Assembly (NCBI GenBank): GCA_024235015.1
Contig: JACKNG010000004.1
Coordinates: forward strand, 310,001 to 374,000
Direction: 5' to 3'
Origin: Gammaproteobacteria bacterium
GTDB lineage: Bacteria; Pseudomonadota; Gammaproteobacteria; Ga0077536
DNA: 64,000 bases
Shown here piece by piece: positions 25,993 through 35,078 of this stretch. Position 1 is the stretch's first letter, and each line of letters starts with the position of its first letter. The notes below the pieces were generated by a model. The model did not search any database. It was not told the DNA's origin and saw nothing but the letters and a program-made list of their open reading frames with translations. The translations under genes and the position numbers were made by a program.

Positions 25993-26760
25993 GTGCGTTT
26001 CGCCACCCTCGCCAGCGGTAGCAGCGGCAACGCCACGCTGGTCGTGCACGGCGATCACGCCGTGATGATCGACTGCGGGTTGTCGCTGCGCCAGGCCGAA
26101 GCACGGGCGCAGGCACTGGGCTTCTCCCTGGCCGACCTCGATGCCGTGCTGGTGACCCACGAGCACGACGATCACCTCGGCGGCGCCGGTGCCGTGGCGC
26201 GCAAGTACCGCGTGCCGGTGTGGTCGACCGCCGGGACCCGCCTGGCCGGCGCCGCCCGCCTCGGCGTGACCGCGGACTGCCGCGACATCCTGCCCGGGGT
26301 GAGCTTTCGCATCGGCGCGTTCGAGCTGCTGCCGGTGATCGTGCCGCACGACGCGCGCGAGCCCTGCCAGTTCGTCCTCGCCGCCGGCGGTACGCGGCTT
26401 GGCATCCTCACCGACGTCGGCCAGTCGACCTCGCACCTGCTCGCCAGTTATGCCGGCCTCGACGCCCTGCTGCTCGAGTTCAACCACGACCCCGAGCTGC
26501 TGCGACGCGGCCCTTACCCGCCCGCACTGCAGGCGCGCGTCGGCGGCGATTACGGCCATCTCAGCAACGGCCAGGCGGAGGACATCCTCACCCGCCTCGA
26601 CCAGGGCCGGTTGCGCTATCTCACCGCGGCCCACCTGAGCGAGAAGAACAACACCCCGGGCCACGTCGAGGCCTGCCTCGAACGCGCGCTGGCGTCCGGC
26701 GTGCGCCGCCACCTCGCCAGCCAGGGCGAGCCTTCGCCCTGGTTCGATCTCGAGGACTGA
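25993..26760 (+). CDS. Metallo-beta-lactamase-fold hydrolase, YycJ/WalJ type
   Basis: Zinc hydrolase of 255 residues starting at GTG 25993. It opens MRFATLASGSSGNATLV as the YycJ/WalJ subgroup does. Metal ligands are seen in THEHDDHLGG (about 56-65), the His of VPHDA, the Asp of LGILTDVG and the final AAHLSEKNNTP. The subgroup is linked to DNA handling at the replication fork in Firmicutes; in proteobacteria its role is not known. It begins 30 bases after bamC, probably in the same transcript, and converges with der. Confidence 0.85.
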   Translation: MRFATLASGSSGNATLVVHGDHAVMIDCGLSLRQAEARAQALGFSLADLDAVLVTHEHDDHLGGAGAVARKYRVPVWSTAGTRLAGAARLGVTADCRDILPGVSFRIGAFELLPVIVPHDAREPCQFVLAAGGTRLGILTDVGQSTSHLLASYAGLDALLLEFNHDPELLRRGPYPPALQARVGGDYGHLSNGQAEDILTRLDQGRLRYLTAAHLSEKNNTPGHVEACLERALASGVRRHLASQGEPSPWFDLED

Positions 26761-26785
26761 CGGGGCCGAGCTTCCGGCGTCGGCG

Positions 26786-26842
26786 CCGCACCGCGGCGTG
26801 GCCGGTGCGGGGTAAGCGCCGGGCCGGCGGTGAGGGCCCGGC
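26786..26842. terminator. Two tandem GC-rich hairpins between convergent genes
   Basis: Stem one pairs CCGCACC (26786-26792) with GGTGCGG (26804-26810). Stem two pairs GCCGGGCC (26818-26825) with GGCCCGGC (26835-26842). Both are perfect, in the 136-base gap between the convergent WalJ-like and der genes. No T run follows, so a terminator role is only likely from position. Confidence 0.35.
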
Positions 26843-26896
26843 AAGCCCAGGGTCGCCGCTGCGCGCAGGCGTGTCGCGGCCAGGTGCGGGACACGC

Positions 26897-28315
26897 TTAC
26901 TTCTTGCGCTTGACGTGCTGCATCAGGCGGCGGCGCTTGGCCTGCTGGCGCGGCGTGAGCTTGTTGCGCCGGCCGGCGTAGGGATTGTCCGACTGGCGCA
27001 GCTCGAGCCGGATCGGCGTGCCGACCAGGCCCAGGGCCTCGCGGAAGTAGTTCTCCAGGTAACGCTGGTAACTGCCCGGCAGGGCATCGACCTGGTTGCC
27101 GTGGATGACGATGGTGGGCGGGTTGAGCCCACCCATGTGGGCATAACGCAGCTTGATGCGCCGGCCCCGCACCAGCGGTGGTTGATGCGCCGCCAGCGCC
27201 GCTTCGAGCAGGCGGGTGAGATCGCCGGTCTTGTGCGTGCGCAGGGCCGCGGCCGCGGCGGCGTCGACGGCGCCGAAGAGCTCGCCGACGCCGCTGCCGT
27301 GCAGCGCCGAGATGAAATGGATCTCGGCGAAGGTGGCGAAACGCAGCCGGCGATCGAGTTCGCTCTTGATCCGTTGGCGCTGGTCGGCATCGAGGCCATC
27401 CCACTTGTTGACCACCACGACCAGCGCGCGGCCCGACTCGACGACCATGCCGAGCAGGGTCACGTCCTGCTCGGTGATGCCGTCGCGGGCGTCGAGCACC
27501 AGCAGCACGACCTGGGCGCGGTCGAGCGCCTGCAGGGTCTGCACTGCGCTGAACTTCTCGGCCACGCCTTCCGTGCGGCTCTTACGCCGCAAGCCGGCGG
27601 TGTCGATGATGGTGTACGCCCGGCCGTGGCGCTCGAAATCGGCATCGACGCTGTCGCGCGTCGTACCCGGCAGGTCGTAGGTGATCATGCGCTCTTCGCC
27701 GAGGACGCGGTTGACCAGGGTCGACTTGCCGACGTTGGGACGCCCGACCACCGCGATGCGGGTGCGGCCGTCGTCTTCGGCGAGGTAGCTGGACGCCGGC
27801 GGCCAGCTCCCGGTGAGGTGTTCGACCAGGGCGGCGACGCCGTCGCCGTGGGCGGCGGAGATCGCGAACACCGCGGCGATGCCCAGGCGCCGGAACTCGG
27901 CGGTGACGAGCGCGCCGTCGAGGCCCTCGGCCTTGTTCACCGCCAGCGCCAGGGCGACGCCGGCGCGGCGCAGCTCGGCAGCGAGGAGCTCGTCGGCGGC
28001 ATTGAGGCCGGCGCGGCCGTCGACAACGAAGATGGCGGCGTCGCAATCGCGGGCGACGGCCAGGGCGTGCTCGGCGACGCGCCCGGCGAGGACGTCGTCG
28101 CTGGTCTCGTCGATGCCGCCGGTGTCGACGACGATGTAGCCAGCCTCGCCGAGCCGCCCGATGCCGACCTTGGGATCGCGGGTCAGGCCCGGCACGTCGG
28201 CGACCAGCGCCGCGCGCGAGCGCGTGATGCGGTTGAACAGGGTCGACTTGCCGACGTTGGGCCGGCCGATGATGGCGAGGGTCGGGCGCCGCGCTGGCAG
28301 GGGGGAGGACGACAC
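26897..28315 (-). CDS. der: Ribosome biogenesis GTPase Der (EngA)
   Basis: Essential tandem GTPase needed for 50S subunit maturation. It has 472 residues from GTG 28315. Two G domains are seen, each with Walker A GRPNVGKST; the first has DTGGI and NKAEG, the second DTAGL and NKWDG. A C-terminal KH-like domain (RIKLRYAHMGGLNPPTIVIHGN) and a basic tail ending KRRRLMQHVKRKK follow. The frame stays open upstream into bamB, but GTG 28315 begins the conserved RRPTLAIIGRPN. It lies 29 bases after bamB, the usual neighbour. Confidence 0.97.
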   Translation of the reverse strand: MSSSPLPARRPTLAIIGRPNVGKSTLFNRITRSRAALVADVPGLTRDPKVGIGRLGEAGYIVVDTGGIDETSDDVLAGRVAEHALAVARDCDAAIFVVDGRAGLNAADELLAAELRRAGVALALAVNKAEGLDGALVTAEFRRLGIAAVFAISAAHGDGVAALVEHLTGSWPPASSYLAEDDGRTRIAVVGRPNVGKSTLVNRVLGEERMITYDLPGTTRDSVDADFERHGRAYTIIDTAGLRRKSRTEGVAEKFSAVQTLQALDRAQVVLLVLDARDGITEQDVTLLGMVVESGRALVVVVNKWDGLDADQRQRIKSELDRRLRFATFAEIHFISALHGSGVGELFGAVDAAAAAALRTHKTGDLTRLLEAALAAHQPPLVRGRRIKLRYAHMGGLNPPTIVIHGNQVDALPGSYQRYLENYFREALGLVGTPIRLELRQSDNPYAGRRNKLTPRQQAKRRRLMQHVKRKK

Positions 28316-28344
28316 GCTGAGCCGGCGGCCGCGCCGACCGCCTG

Positions 28345-29544
28345 CTAGCGCGGCTGCATCGCGACCAGGCGCCCGCTCGAGCTGTAGCCGAGCAGGACCT
28401 CGCCGGCGTCGATGGGCGGGGCGATGATGCGCGAGTCGTCGATCTGTTCGCGGTAGACGATGTCGCCGGTGGCGGCATCGAGCCAGTGGATGTAGCCCTC
28501 GAAATCCCCCACCACGACGTAGTTGTTGAAATACACCGGTGCCGTCGCGTAGCGGTGCTGCAGGGCGTCCTGCTTCCACAGCGAGTTGCCGTCGTTGCGG
28601 TCGAGCGCCCAGATCGCACCGTCCTCGTCGGTGACGTAGACCCGTCCGCCGCCGACGGCGAGCTCGTTGTAGGAGGAGATTTCGCGCGTCCACTGGATCT
28701 GGCCGTCGACGATCGAGAGCGCCGCGACCTGGCCGTGGAAGCTGGCGACGAACACCGTGGCGCCGAGCACCACCGGGTCGGCGTCGACGTCGACCATGCG
28801 TTCGAGGTCGGAGCGGCCGCTGGGCAGGGCCAGCGGGCTGTCCCACACCGCCTTGCCGCTGCGCAGGTCGAGCGCGGCGAGACGGCCGTTGTCGAAGCCG
28901 ACGATGGCGAGATCGTCGTCGATGACCGGCGCCGAGGTGCCGCGCAGGGTGAGCGAGGGCACCGAGAGGTCGTACAGCCAGCGTGTCGCGCCGGTGGCGG
29001 AGTCGAGCCCGTAGACCTTGCCGTCGCCGGTGCGCACGACCGTCGTGCCGCTGCCCGCGCGCGGCGCCGCGAGGACTTCCGAAGACACCTTGGCCACCCA
29101 CAGCAGCTTGCCGCTGGCGCTCTCGCGGGCGATGACGCGGCCGTCGCCGGTGCCGATCAGGACCAGCCCGTCACCGCCGCCGGGGCCGCCGGTGTACTGC
29201 ACGTTCTTGTCCTGGATGTCCCAGGTGACCTTGCCGGTGGCGAGATCGGTGGCGGCCAGCTTGCCCTCGAAATCGGCGACGAACAGCTTGCCGTCGATCA
29301 CCGTCGGCGTGAGCTTGAGATAGAACTCGTCGGAGCCCTTGCCGATGCGCTTGGACCACACCTCCTCGACGTTGATCGAGGACTGGAAATCCTCCGCCAG
29401 GACGGCCGGGGCGTCGACCGCGGCGACGTCGTCCTCGAACAACCCCGCCACCGAATCGCCCATCGAGGACATGGTCTCGCAGCCGCCCAGGGCGAACAGC
29501 GCGCCGAGCAGCGCGGCCGCCGCGGCGAGGCGGGTCGAACGCAT
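28345..29544 (-). CDS. bamB: Outer membrane assembly lipoprotein BamB
   Basis: Eight-bladed beta-propeller lipoprotein of the BAM complex, binding BamA POTRA domains in the periplasm. From ATG 29544 it has 399 residues; the lipobox LGGC places the lipidated cysteine at 22. Propeller repeats are of PQQ type: ATDLATGKVTWDIQ, ARESASGKLLWVAKV, GLDSATGATRWLYD, ALDLRSGKAVWDS and ALDRNDGNSLWKQ. The ATG shares one base with the stop of the yfgM-like gene; a GTG at 29547 is an alternative start. Together with bamC at 24814 this window encodes two BAM accessory lipoproteins. Confidence 0.94.
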   Translation of the reverse strand: MRSTRLAAAAALLGALFALGGCETMSSMGDSVAGLFEDDVAAVDAPAVLAEDFQSSINVEEVWSKRIGKGSDEFYLKLTPTVIDGKLFVADFEGKLAATDLATGKVTWDIQDKNVQYTGGPGGGDGLVLIGTGDGRVIARESASGKLLWVAKVSSEVLAAPRAGSGTTVVRTGDGKVYGLDSATGATRWLYDLSVPSLTLRGTSAPVIDDDLAIVGFDNGRLAALDLRSGKAVWDSPLALPSGRSDLERMVDVDADPVVLGATVFVASFHGQVAALSIVDGQIQWTREISSYNELAVGGGRVYVTDEDGAIWALDRNDGNSLWKQDALQHRYATAPVYFNNYVVVGDFEGYIHWLDAATGDIVYREQIDDSRIIAPPIDAGEVLLGYSSSGRLVAMQPR

Positions 29545-30182
29545 CACGAGCCGCTGGCGCCGAGGTTGTCGAGCTTGAGCTGGATGGCGCCACGCTCGAG
29601 CCCGAGTTTTTCGGCCAGGGCCAGTGCCTCGAGGTAGAGCGGGCGCGCCGCGTCAGGCTTGCCCTGGGCGACCAGGATGTCGCCGCGCAGCTCGGCGAAG
29701 CGGTCTTCGTCGGCGGTCGGCGGCACCTTGGCCATGTAGGCGGCGGCGGTGTCGGCATTGCCTTCGGCCAGGGCCAGGCGGGCGAGACGGGCGCGGGCCA
29801 GCGGTGCGACCTCGGAGTCGCCGGCGCCCTCGACCAGCGGGGTGAGCAGCTCGCGGGCGCGGGCATAGTCCTCCGTGTCGGCGGCGAGCTTGGCCAGCAG
29901 CAGCGCGCTCAGGCGGGCGTAGGTGGAATCGGGATAGGTGTCGATGATGGCCTGGCCGGTAGTCCTGGCGTCGTCGATGCGCTGGTCGTTCATCATCTGC
30001 AGCATGGCGCTGTAGTTCTGCGAGGCGTCTTCGGCGCGCGCCGTCTGCATGGCATCCCAGTAGCGGTAACCGGCCAGGGCGGCGATGCCGATGGCGAGGC
30101 CGAACACCAGCGGACGACCGTTGTCCTTCCACCAGCGCTTGAGCGCTTCGACCTGTTCCTGTTCCGACGCGTAGTGTTCCAC
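29544..30182 (-). CDS. yfgM: YfgM-like tetratricopeptide membrane protein
   Basis: Ancillary SecYEG-translocon protein family (YfgM), which helps hand secreted proteins to periplasmic chaperones. It has 212 residues starting with GTG. The N-terminus is cytosolic (EQVEALKRWWKDNGRPL), followed by a membrane span (VFGLAIGIAALAGYRYW) and a periplasmic domain of TPR-like helices (ARLSALLLAKLAADTEDYARA). It lies between hisS and bamB, exactly where yfgM lies in gammaproteobacteria, and overlaps bamB by one base. Confidence 0.9.
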   Translation of the reverse strand: MEHYASEQEQVEALKRWWKDNGRPLVFGLAIGIAALAGYRYWDAMQTARAEDASQNYSAMLQMMNDQRIDDARTTGQAIIDTYPDSTYARLSALLLAKLAADTEDYARARELLTPLVEGAGDSEVAPLARARLARLALAEGNADTAAAYMAKVPPTADEDRFAELRGDILVAQGKPDAARPLYLEALALAEKLGLERGAIQLKLDNLGASGS

Positions 30183-30276
30183 GGTAGCTTGCTCCGCCGG
30201 TCGGGCGCCGGCCTGGATGTACGAAAAGCGCGCGATTATACCGGCAAAACGCCGCGGCCAGGCGGCGCGCGCCGGT

Positions 30277-31551
30277 TCAGGCGACGCCCAGGCTGGCCAG
30301 CACCTCGGCCAGTCCGGATTCGGCGCAGCGCTGCTGCGGGGCGTCGGCGCGCAGGGGCTTGACCGTCACCGCGCCGGCGGCGTACTCGTCCTCGCCGAGG
30401 ATGATGGCGACGTCGGCGCCGCTGCGGTCGGCCTTCTTCATGCGCGACTTCATGCTGCCGCCGCCGAGGTGCGCCATCACCGCGCGGCCCGGGAAGGCGT
30501 CGCGCAGGCGCTCGGCCAGGGCCATCGCCGGCCGGTCCAGCGCGCCGCCGGTGGCGACCACGTACAGGGCCGGCGCCGGTGCGGCCGCACCGGCCTGTTG
30601 CAGGCGCAGCTCGAGCAGGCGTTCCAGGCCCATCGCGAAACCGACCGCCGGCACCGGCTGGCGCCCGCCCATCAGCTCGACGAGGCCGTCGTAACGCCCC
30701 CCCGCACAGACCGTCCCCTGGGCGCCGAGTTCAGTCGTGATCCACTCGAATACCGTGCGCGAGTAGTAATCGAGGCCGCGCACCAGGCGCGGATTGACCA
30801 CGAACTCGAGGCCGCCGTCGCCGAGCATGTCGCACAGGGCGGCGAAGTGTTCACGCGATTCGTCGTCGAGATGATCGGTCAGTACCGGTGCCGCGGCGAT
30901 GACCTCGGCCATGGCCGGGTTCTTGCTGTCGAGGATGCGCAGCGGGTTGCGCTCGAGGCGCATGCGGCTGTCCTCGTCGAGCTCGTCGTGGCGCCCGCGC
31001 AGGTAGGCGGTGAGCACCTCGCGGTAGGCTGCGCGCGCGGCCGGCGTACCCAGCGAATTGAGTTCCAGGCGCAGGGCACCGAGGCCGAGCGCGCGCCACA
31101 TGCGTGCGGTCATCAGGATCAGCTCGGCGTCGATGTCCGGACCGGCCATGCCGAAGACTTCGGCGCCGATCTGGTGGAACTGGCGCTGGCGGCCGCGCTG
31201 CGGGCGCTCGTGGCGGAACATCGGCCCGGCGTACCACAGCCGCAGCGGCACCTGTTGCAGCAGGCCGTTCTGCAGCACCGCGCGCACGCAGCCGGCGGTA
31301 CCCTCGGGGCGCAGGGTGAGGTTGTCGCCGTTGCGGTCGTCGAAGGAATACATCTCCTTCTGCACGATGTCGGTGGTATCGCCGATGGAGCGCTTGAATA
31401 CCGCCGTCTGCTCGACGATGGGCAGGCGGATCTCCTGGTAGCCGTAAGCGTCGAGCACGGCCACGAGGTCGCCTTCGAGGCGCCGCCAGTGGTGGCTGTC
31501 GCCGGGCAGGATGTCGTTCATGCCGCGTACGGCCTTCAGATCCTGGCTCAT
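30277..31551 (-). CDS. hisS: Histidine--tRNA ligase
   Basis: Class II aminoacyl-tRNA synthetase charging tRNA-His. The 424 residues are full length. Seen: AVRGMNDILP start, TLRPEGTAGCVRA, motif 2 FRHERPQRGRQRQFHQ, the histidine-specific loop LVRGLDYYSRTVFE, AGGRYDGL, motif 3 FAMGLERLLEL, and the C-terminal anticodon-binding domain. It is transcribed with yfgM, bamB and der. Upstream, rodZ is adjacent with a 118-base gap; ispG, which usually separates rodZ and hisS, is missing. Confidence 0.96.
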   Translation of the reverse strand: MSQDLKAVRGMNDILPGDSHHWRRLEGDLVAVLDAYGYQEIRLPIVEQTAVFKRSIGDTTDIVQKEMYSFDDRNGDNLTLRPEGTAGCVRAVLQNGLLQQVPLRLWYAGPMFRHERPQRGRQRQFHQIGAEVFGMAGPDIDAELILMTARMWRALGLGALRLELNSLGTPAARAAYREVLTAYLRGRHDELDEDSRMRLERNPLRILDSKNPAMAEVIAAAPVLTDHLDDESREHFAALCDMLGDGGLEFVVNPRLVRGLDYYSRTVFEWITTELGAQGTVCAGGRYDGLVELMGGRQPVPAVGFAMGLERLLELRLQQAGAAAPAPALYVVATGGALDRPAMALAERLRDAFPGRAVMAHLGGGSMKSRMKKADRSGADVAIILGEDEYAAGAVTVKPLRADAPQQRCAESGLAEVLASLGVA

Positions 31552-31669
31552 GGTCTCGACTGCCGTTCCACCATCAACTCACGATTCTCACTACCCGGTC
31601 CGGTGCGACCCGCAGGCCCCGGCGTGCCGGGGGTTCTCGCCGTGTTCGTCATCAACTTACCGGCCCGCG

Positions 31670-32653
31670 TCAGCGTCCGAGATCGAGCCGCGCCACGCCT
31701 TCGTTGGCATAGGTGGCGAGATCGACCGCGGCGCCGCGGAACTCGAGTTGCACGGCCGCCGAGTTGCCGACGACCAGGGCGTAGGGCGCTTCGCCGCGCA
31801 GGCGGATGGCGCGGCCGGGCCGCGCGAAATCGAAGTAGAGGCGCCGGCCGCTGGCATCCTTGACGTCGATCCAGGCGTCTTCGTTCGCCGTGATGACGAT
31901 CTCGGGCGGCGCGTCGGCGGCTGGCGCGGCGGCCAGGGTGGCCGGCTCCGCGGCGTTCTCGGTGGCGCCGGACGGCGCTTCGGCCGCGGTTTCCGCCGGT
32001 GCCGCGGCGGGCGCCTCGTCTGCGGCACCGGCGGCGGGTGTTGCGGGATCGGCCGCGGTTGGTGCGGTCAGGTCGGTCGCCGGCGGTGCTTCTTCGGGCG
32101 GCGGCTGGTTGTAGCGCGTGACGTCGGGATGGGTGACGAGCTCGAACTCGTAGGGCAGCGGATCCGTGGCCGGTTCGACCGCGGCCGGCGGCGTCTCGTC
32201 GACCAGTTCGTCGAGGGCGAGCTTGCGGTCCCCGTGTGCGCGCCACCACAGGGCGACCAGCACGACCATCAGCACGCCGAGCCCGATCGTGGTGTAGCGC
32301 ACGAGATGGCTTTCGCTCGTGATCTGGACCGGGGCGCGGGACTTGAAGTCGGACAGCTCGGGCGCCTCGTGGGTGTCGCCGTCGTCGAAGATCGCGAGCA
32401 AGGTGGGCGCGTCGAGGTCGAGTTCCTTGGCGATGGCGCGCAGGTAGCCGCGCACGAAGGCCGCCGGCGGCAGCTTGTCGTAGGCCTCGAGCTCGAGCGC
32501 TTCGAGCGTGCGCGGTTCGAGCTTGAGGCAGCTCGACAGGTCGTTGATGCTCATGCCGCGCCGCTCGCGCGCGCGGCGCACCAGCGCGCCGACGCTGGCA
32601 TCACCGTCGAGGCCGGCGCCGCGGGATTCTTCGTTGCTGGCAGGCTCGACCAC
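31670..32653 (-). CDS. rodZ: Cytoskeletal membrane protein RodZ
   Basis: Bitopic protein that ties MreB filaments to the elongation machinery and sets rod shape. From GTG 32653 it has 327 residues. The cytoplasmic HTH domain (about 20-92) contains LVRRARERRGMSINDLSSCLKLEPRTLEALE; a membrane span follows at about 121-137 (TTIGLGVLMVVLVALWW). Then come an Ala/Pro/Thr-rich periplasmic linker (about 155-250) and a C-terminal DUF4115 domain with DAWIDVKDASGRRLYF. GTG lies three bases after the pilW stop. The linker is very alanine-rich. Confidence 0.92.
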   Translation of the reverse strand: MVEPASNEESRGAGLDGDASVGALVRRARERRGMSINDLSSCLKLEPRTLEALELEAYDKLPPAAFVRGYLRAIAKELDLDAPTLLAIFDDGDTHEAPELSDFKSRAPVQITSESHLVRYTTIGLGVLMVVLVALWWRAHGDRKLALDELVDETPPAAVEPATDPLPYEFELVTHPDVTRYNQPPPEEAPPATDLTAPTAADPATPAAGAADEAPAAAPAETAAEAPSGATENAAEPATLAAAPAADAPPEIVITANEDAWIDVKDASGRRLYFDFARPGRAIRLRGEAPYALVVGNSAAVQLEFRGAAVDLATYANEGVARLDLGR

Positions 32654-32656
32654 GGC

Positions 32657-33403
32657 TTACTTCGATTCGAGGTAGAGCTTGGTTTCGGCCGCGTCGGGGA
32701 AGTTCCGTTCCAGCTGCAGGCCGTAGCTGGCCAGGGCGTCCCTGTCGCCGAGTTCACGTTCGATGCGGATACCCAGCCACAGCGAGGTGGCGGTGTGTCG
32801 GGCGAGCTCGAGGTAGCGTTGCAGGTAGCCGCGCGCCGGCAGGTAGCGCCCGAGCCGGTAGCTCAGCTCGGCCATCTGGATCAGGGCCGGTGCCAGGCGC
32901 GGGTCGATCTCGAGCGCCTTGCGGAAATGGTTCTCCGCGCTGTCGAGGTCACCGGCGTCGAAGGCGCAGGTTCCGGCATTGCTGTAGGCCGCCGCGGGGA
33001 GCTTGTACAGGGGGTTCTCGACCGCCTTGAGGAACTGGCGCTGGCCTTCCTCGTAACGTTTGCGCTGGCACAGGAACTGGCCGTAGTTGTTGAGCGCGGC
33101 GGAATTGGCCGGGTCGAGGCGCAGGGCGCGCTGGAAACTGCGCTCGGCCTCGTCGTTCTGGCCGAGGGTCGCATGCAGCACGCCCATGGCGTTGTGCGCG
33201 TCGACATGGTTCGGGTCGGCATCGAGCGCCTTCTTGAGCTTGCTCATCGCAACCTCGTATTCACCCTTCTGCATGTACTGGAAGCCGAGCTCGGTGTTGA
33301 CCTCGGCGATCTTGCTGCGGTCGGCCCCCTGGCGCTCGCCGCCGGACGATTGGCAGGCCGCGAGCAGCAGGGCGAGGAGCAGGGACAGGACGCGAATCGT
33401 CAT
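32657..33403 (-). CDS. pilW: Type IV pilus biogenesis lipoprotein PilW/PilF
   Basis: TPR lipoprotein that helps the secretin PilQ assemble in the outer membrane. It has 248 residues with lipobox LAAC (Cys17). TPR units are evident: ELGFQYMQKGEYEVAMSK, AHNAMGVLHATLGQNDEAER, ALNNYGQFLCQRKRYEEG, AYSNAGTCAFDAGDLDSAE and ALIQMAELSYRLGRYLPA. Its place between rlmN and rodZ is the conserved gammaproteobacterial arrangement. No other pilus genes lie in this window. Confidence 0.92.
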   Translation of the reverse strand: MTIRVLSLLLALLLAACQSSGGERQGADRSKIAEVNTELGFQYMQKGEYEVAMSKLKKALDADPNHVDAHNAMGVLHATLGQNDEAERSFQRALRLDPANSAALNNYGQFLCQRKRYEEGQRQFLKAVENPLYKLPAAAYSNAGTCAFDAGDLDSAENHFRKALEIDPRLAPALIQMAELSYRLGRYLPARGYLQRYLELARHTATSLWLGIRIERELGDRDALASYGLQLERNFPDAAETKLYLESK

Positions 33404-33435
33404 GCGGGTTCTCCGGGGCCGGCAGCCGGCGGCCC

Positions 33436-34521
33436 TCAGTGTACGTCGCGACGGTGGCGCCGCGCCCGCGCCTGGACCTCGCCGACGAGTTGCCCGCAGG
33501 CGGCGGCGATGTCGTCACCGCGCGTCTTGCGCGTGATGGTGACCAGCCCCGAGCGCTGCAGGCGCTCGCGGAAGGCATCGATGGCGTCGTCGTGCGATCG
33601 TTCGTAGCCCGCCCCGGCGAACGGGTTGAAGGGAATCAGGTTGATCTTGGCGGGCAGGCCCTGCAGCAGCCGTACCATGGCCCTGGCCTCGGCCACCGAA
33701 TCGTTCACGCCGCGCAGCATGACGTATTCGAAGGTGATTTCGCCGTGGGGATTGGCATCGATGTAGCGTCGGCAGGCGTCGAGCAGCTCCGCGATGGGGT
33801 ACTTGCGGTTGATCGGCACCAGTTCGTTCCTCAGGTCGTCGTTGGTCGCATGCAGCGAGATGGCCAGGCTGACCGGGCATTGCCGCGCCAGGCGGTCGAT
33901 GCCCGGGACGACCCCGGCGGTGGACAGGGTGACGCGCTTGCGGCCCAGATTGTAGGCGTTGTCGTCGAGCATGAGCTGCATCGCCGGCACCACGTTGTCC
34001 ATATTGAGCAGCGGTTCACCCATACCCATCATGACGACGTTGGTGATGTGACGTCCGGTCTTGGGATGCTGGCCGAGCCGGCGTGCCGCCTGCCACACCT
34101 GGCCGATGATCTCGCCGACGGCGAGGTTGCGACTGAAGCCCTGCTTGGCGGTGGCACAGAACGCGCAGTCGAGCGGACAGCCGACCTGGGAGGAAACGCA
34201 CAGGGTGCCGCGTTCGCCCTCGGGGATGAACACGGTCTCGACGCAATTGCCGCTATCGACCCGCATCAGCCACTTGCGCGTGCCGTCCTGGGAAACGTGT
34301 TCGGCCTCGACCTGCGGGGTGCGGATGAGCGCCTCGTTCTGCAGGCGCTCGCGCAGGTCGCGGCTGAGGTTGGTCATCGCCGCGAAGTCCGTCACCCCCT
34401 GCTGGTGCACCCACTTGATGATCTGGCGTGCGCGGAAGCTGCGCTCGCCGACGCTCTCGAAGTAGCGGCGCAGGGCCGCTTCATCGAGGTCGAGCAGGTT
34501 GACGGGAGTGGCTGCGTTCAT
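33436..34521 (-). CDS. rlmN: Dual-specificity rRNA/tRNA methyltransferase RlmN
   Basis: Radical-SAM enzyme that methylates A2503 of 23S rRNA and A37 of some tRNAs at C2. It has 361 residues from ATG 34521. The cluster cysteines sit in GCPLDCAFCATAKQ, the upstream methylene-carrying cysteine in TLCVSSQ, and the C-terminal catalytic cysteine in DIAAACGQL. MMGMGEPLLN is the SAM-binding GEPLLN block. Four bases separate its start from the ndk stop, so ndk-rlmN-pilW-rodZ is likely one transcript. Confidence 0.96.
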   Translation of the reverse strand: MNAATPVNLLDLDEAALRRYFESVGERSFRARQIIKWVHQQGVTDFAAMTNLSRDLRERLQNEALIRTPQVEAEHVSQDGTRKWLMRVDSGNCVETVFIPEGERGTLCVSSQVGCPLDCAFCATAKQGFSRNLAVGEIIGQVWQAARRLGQHPKTGRHITNVVMMGMGEPLLNMDNVVPAMQLMLDDNAYNLGRKRVTLSTAGVVPGIDRLARQCPVSLAISLHATNDDLRNELVPINRKYPIAELLDACRRYIDANPHGEITFEYVMLRGVNDSVAEARAMVRLLQGLPAKINLIPFNPFAGAGYERSHDDAIDAFRERLQRSGLVTITRKTRGDDIAAACGQLVGEVQARARRHRRDVH

Positions 34522-34525
34522 GACG

Positions 34526-34954
34526 TCACGGACGGGCGTGGATCTCGGTGTCGCTGAAGAAGAACCTGATCTCGTTGGCCGCGGTTTCCGGTGCGTCCGA
34601 GCCGTGGACGGCATTCTCGGTGATGCTGGTCGCGAACTCGGCGCGGATGGTGCCCGGGGCCGCCTGCGCCGGGTTGGTCGCCCCCATCACGTCGCGGTTG
34701 ACCTGGATGGCGTTGTCGCCCTCGAGCACCTGGACGACGAGCGGCCCGGAGGACATGAACTCGGCCAGCTCGTCGAAGAACGGCTTGTCGCTGTGCACGG
34801 CATAGAACGCCTCGGCCTGGCGGCGCGACAGGTGCATCATCTTCGCCGCCACGATGCGCAGGCCCGCGGCCTCGAACTTGGCCAGGATCGCGCCGATGTG
34901 GTTGTCGCGGACGGCGCTGGGTTTGACGATGGACAGCGTGCGCTCGATGGCCAT
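34526..34954 (-). CDS. ndk: Nucleoside diphosphate kinase
   Basis: Transfers phosphate from ATP to other NDPs through a phosphohistidine. It has 142 residues. Seen: AIERTLSIVKPSAV start, GPLVVQVLEG, RDVMGATNP, IRAEFATSITENAVHGSDA with the catalytic His. An AGGAGA ribosome site precedes ATG 34954. A TATAAT box lies about 50 bases upstream, so ndk probably heads the rlmN-pilW-rodZ transcript. Confidence 0.97.
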   Translation of the reverse strand: MAIERTLSIVKPSAVRDNHIGAILAKFEAAGLRIVAAKMMHLSRRQAEAFYAVHSDKPFFDELAEFMSSGPLVVQVLEGDNAIQVNRDVMGATNPAQAAPGTIRAEFATSITENAVHGSDAPETAANEIRFFFSDTEIHARP

Positions 34955-35005
34955 GGCTGCGAGGTCTCCTAACTGGTTGAAATAGAAATTAAAACTCAGC
35001 CCGCC

Positions 35006-35011
35006 ATTATA
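35006..35011 (-). promoter_or_regulatory. Candidate -10 box upstream of ndk
   Basis: A perfect TATAAT on the minus strand, 52 bases before the ndk start; with a 17-base spacer the -35 is a weak CTGGTA. An A/T-rich leader (TTTTAATTTCTATTTC), rare in this GC-rich DNA, separates it from the gene. Confidence 0.5.
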
Positions 35012-35078
35012 CCCTGACAAGGCCGCAATACCAGTACCGGGGGGCGCAGCGCAGGCCGCCACGGCGGCGGCGGCGTGC

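Noticed and set aside
31600..31640. CCCCGG/CCGGGG hairpin upstream of hisS
   Set aside because: Short stem with no T tract in either direction; too common in such GC-rich DNA to call a terminator.
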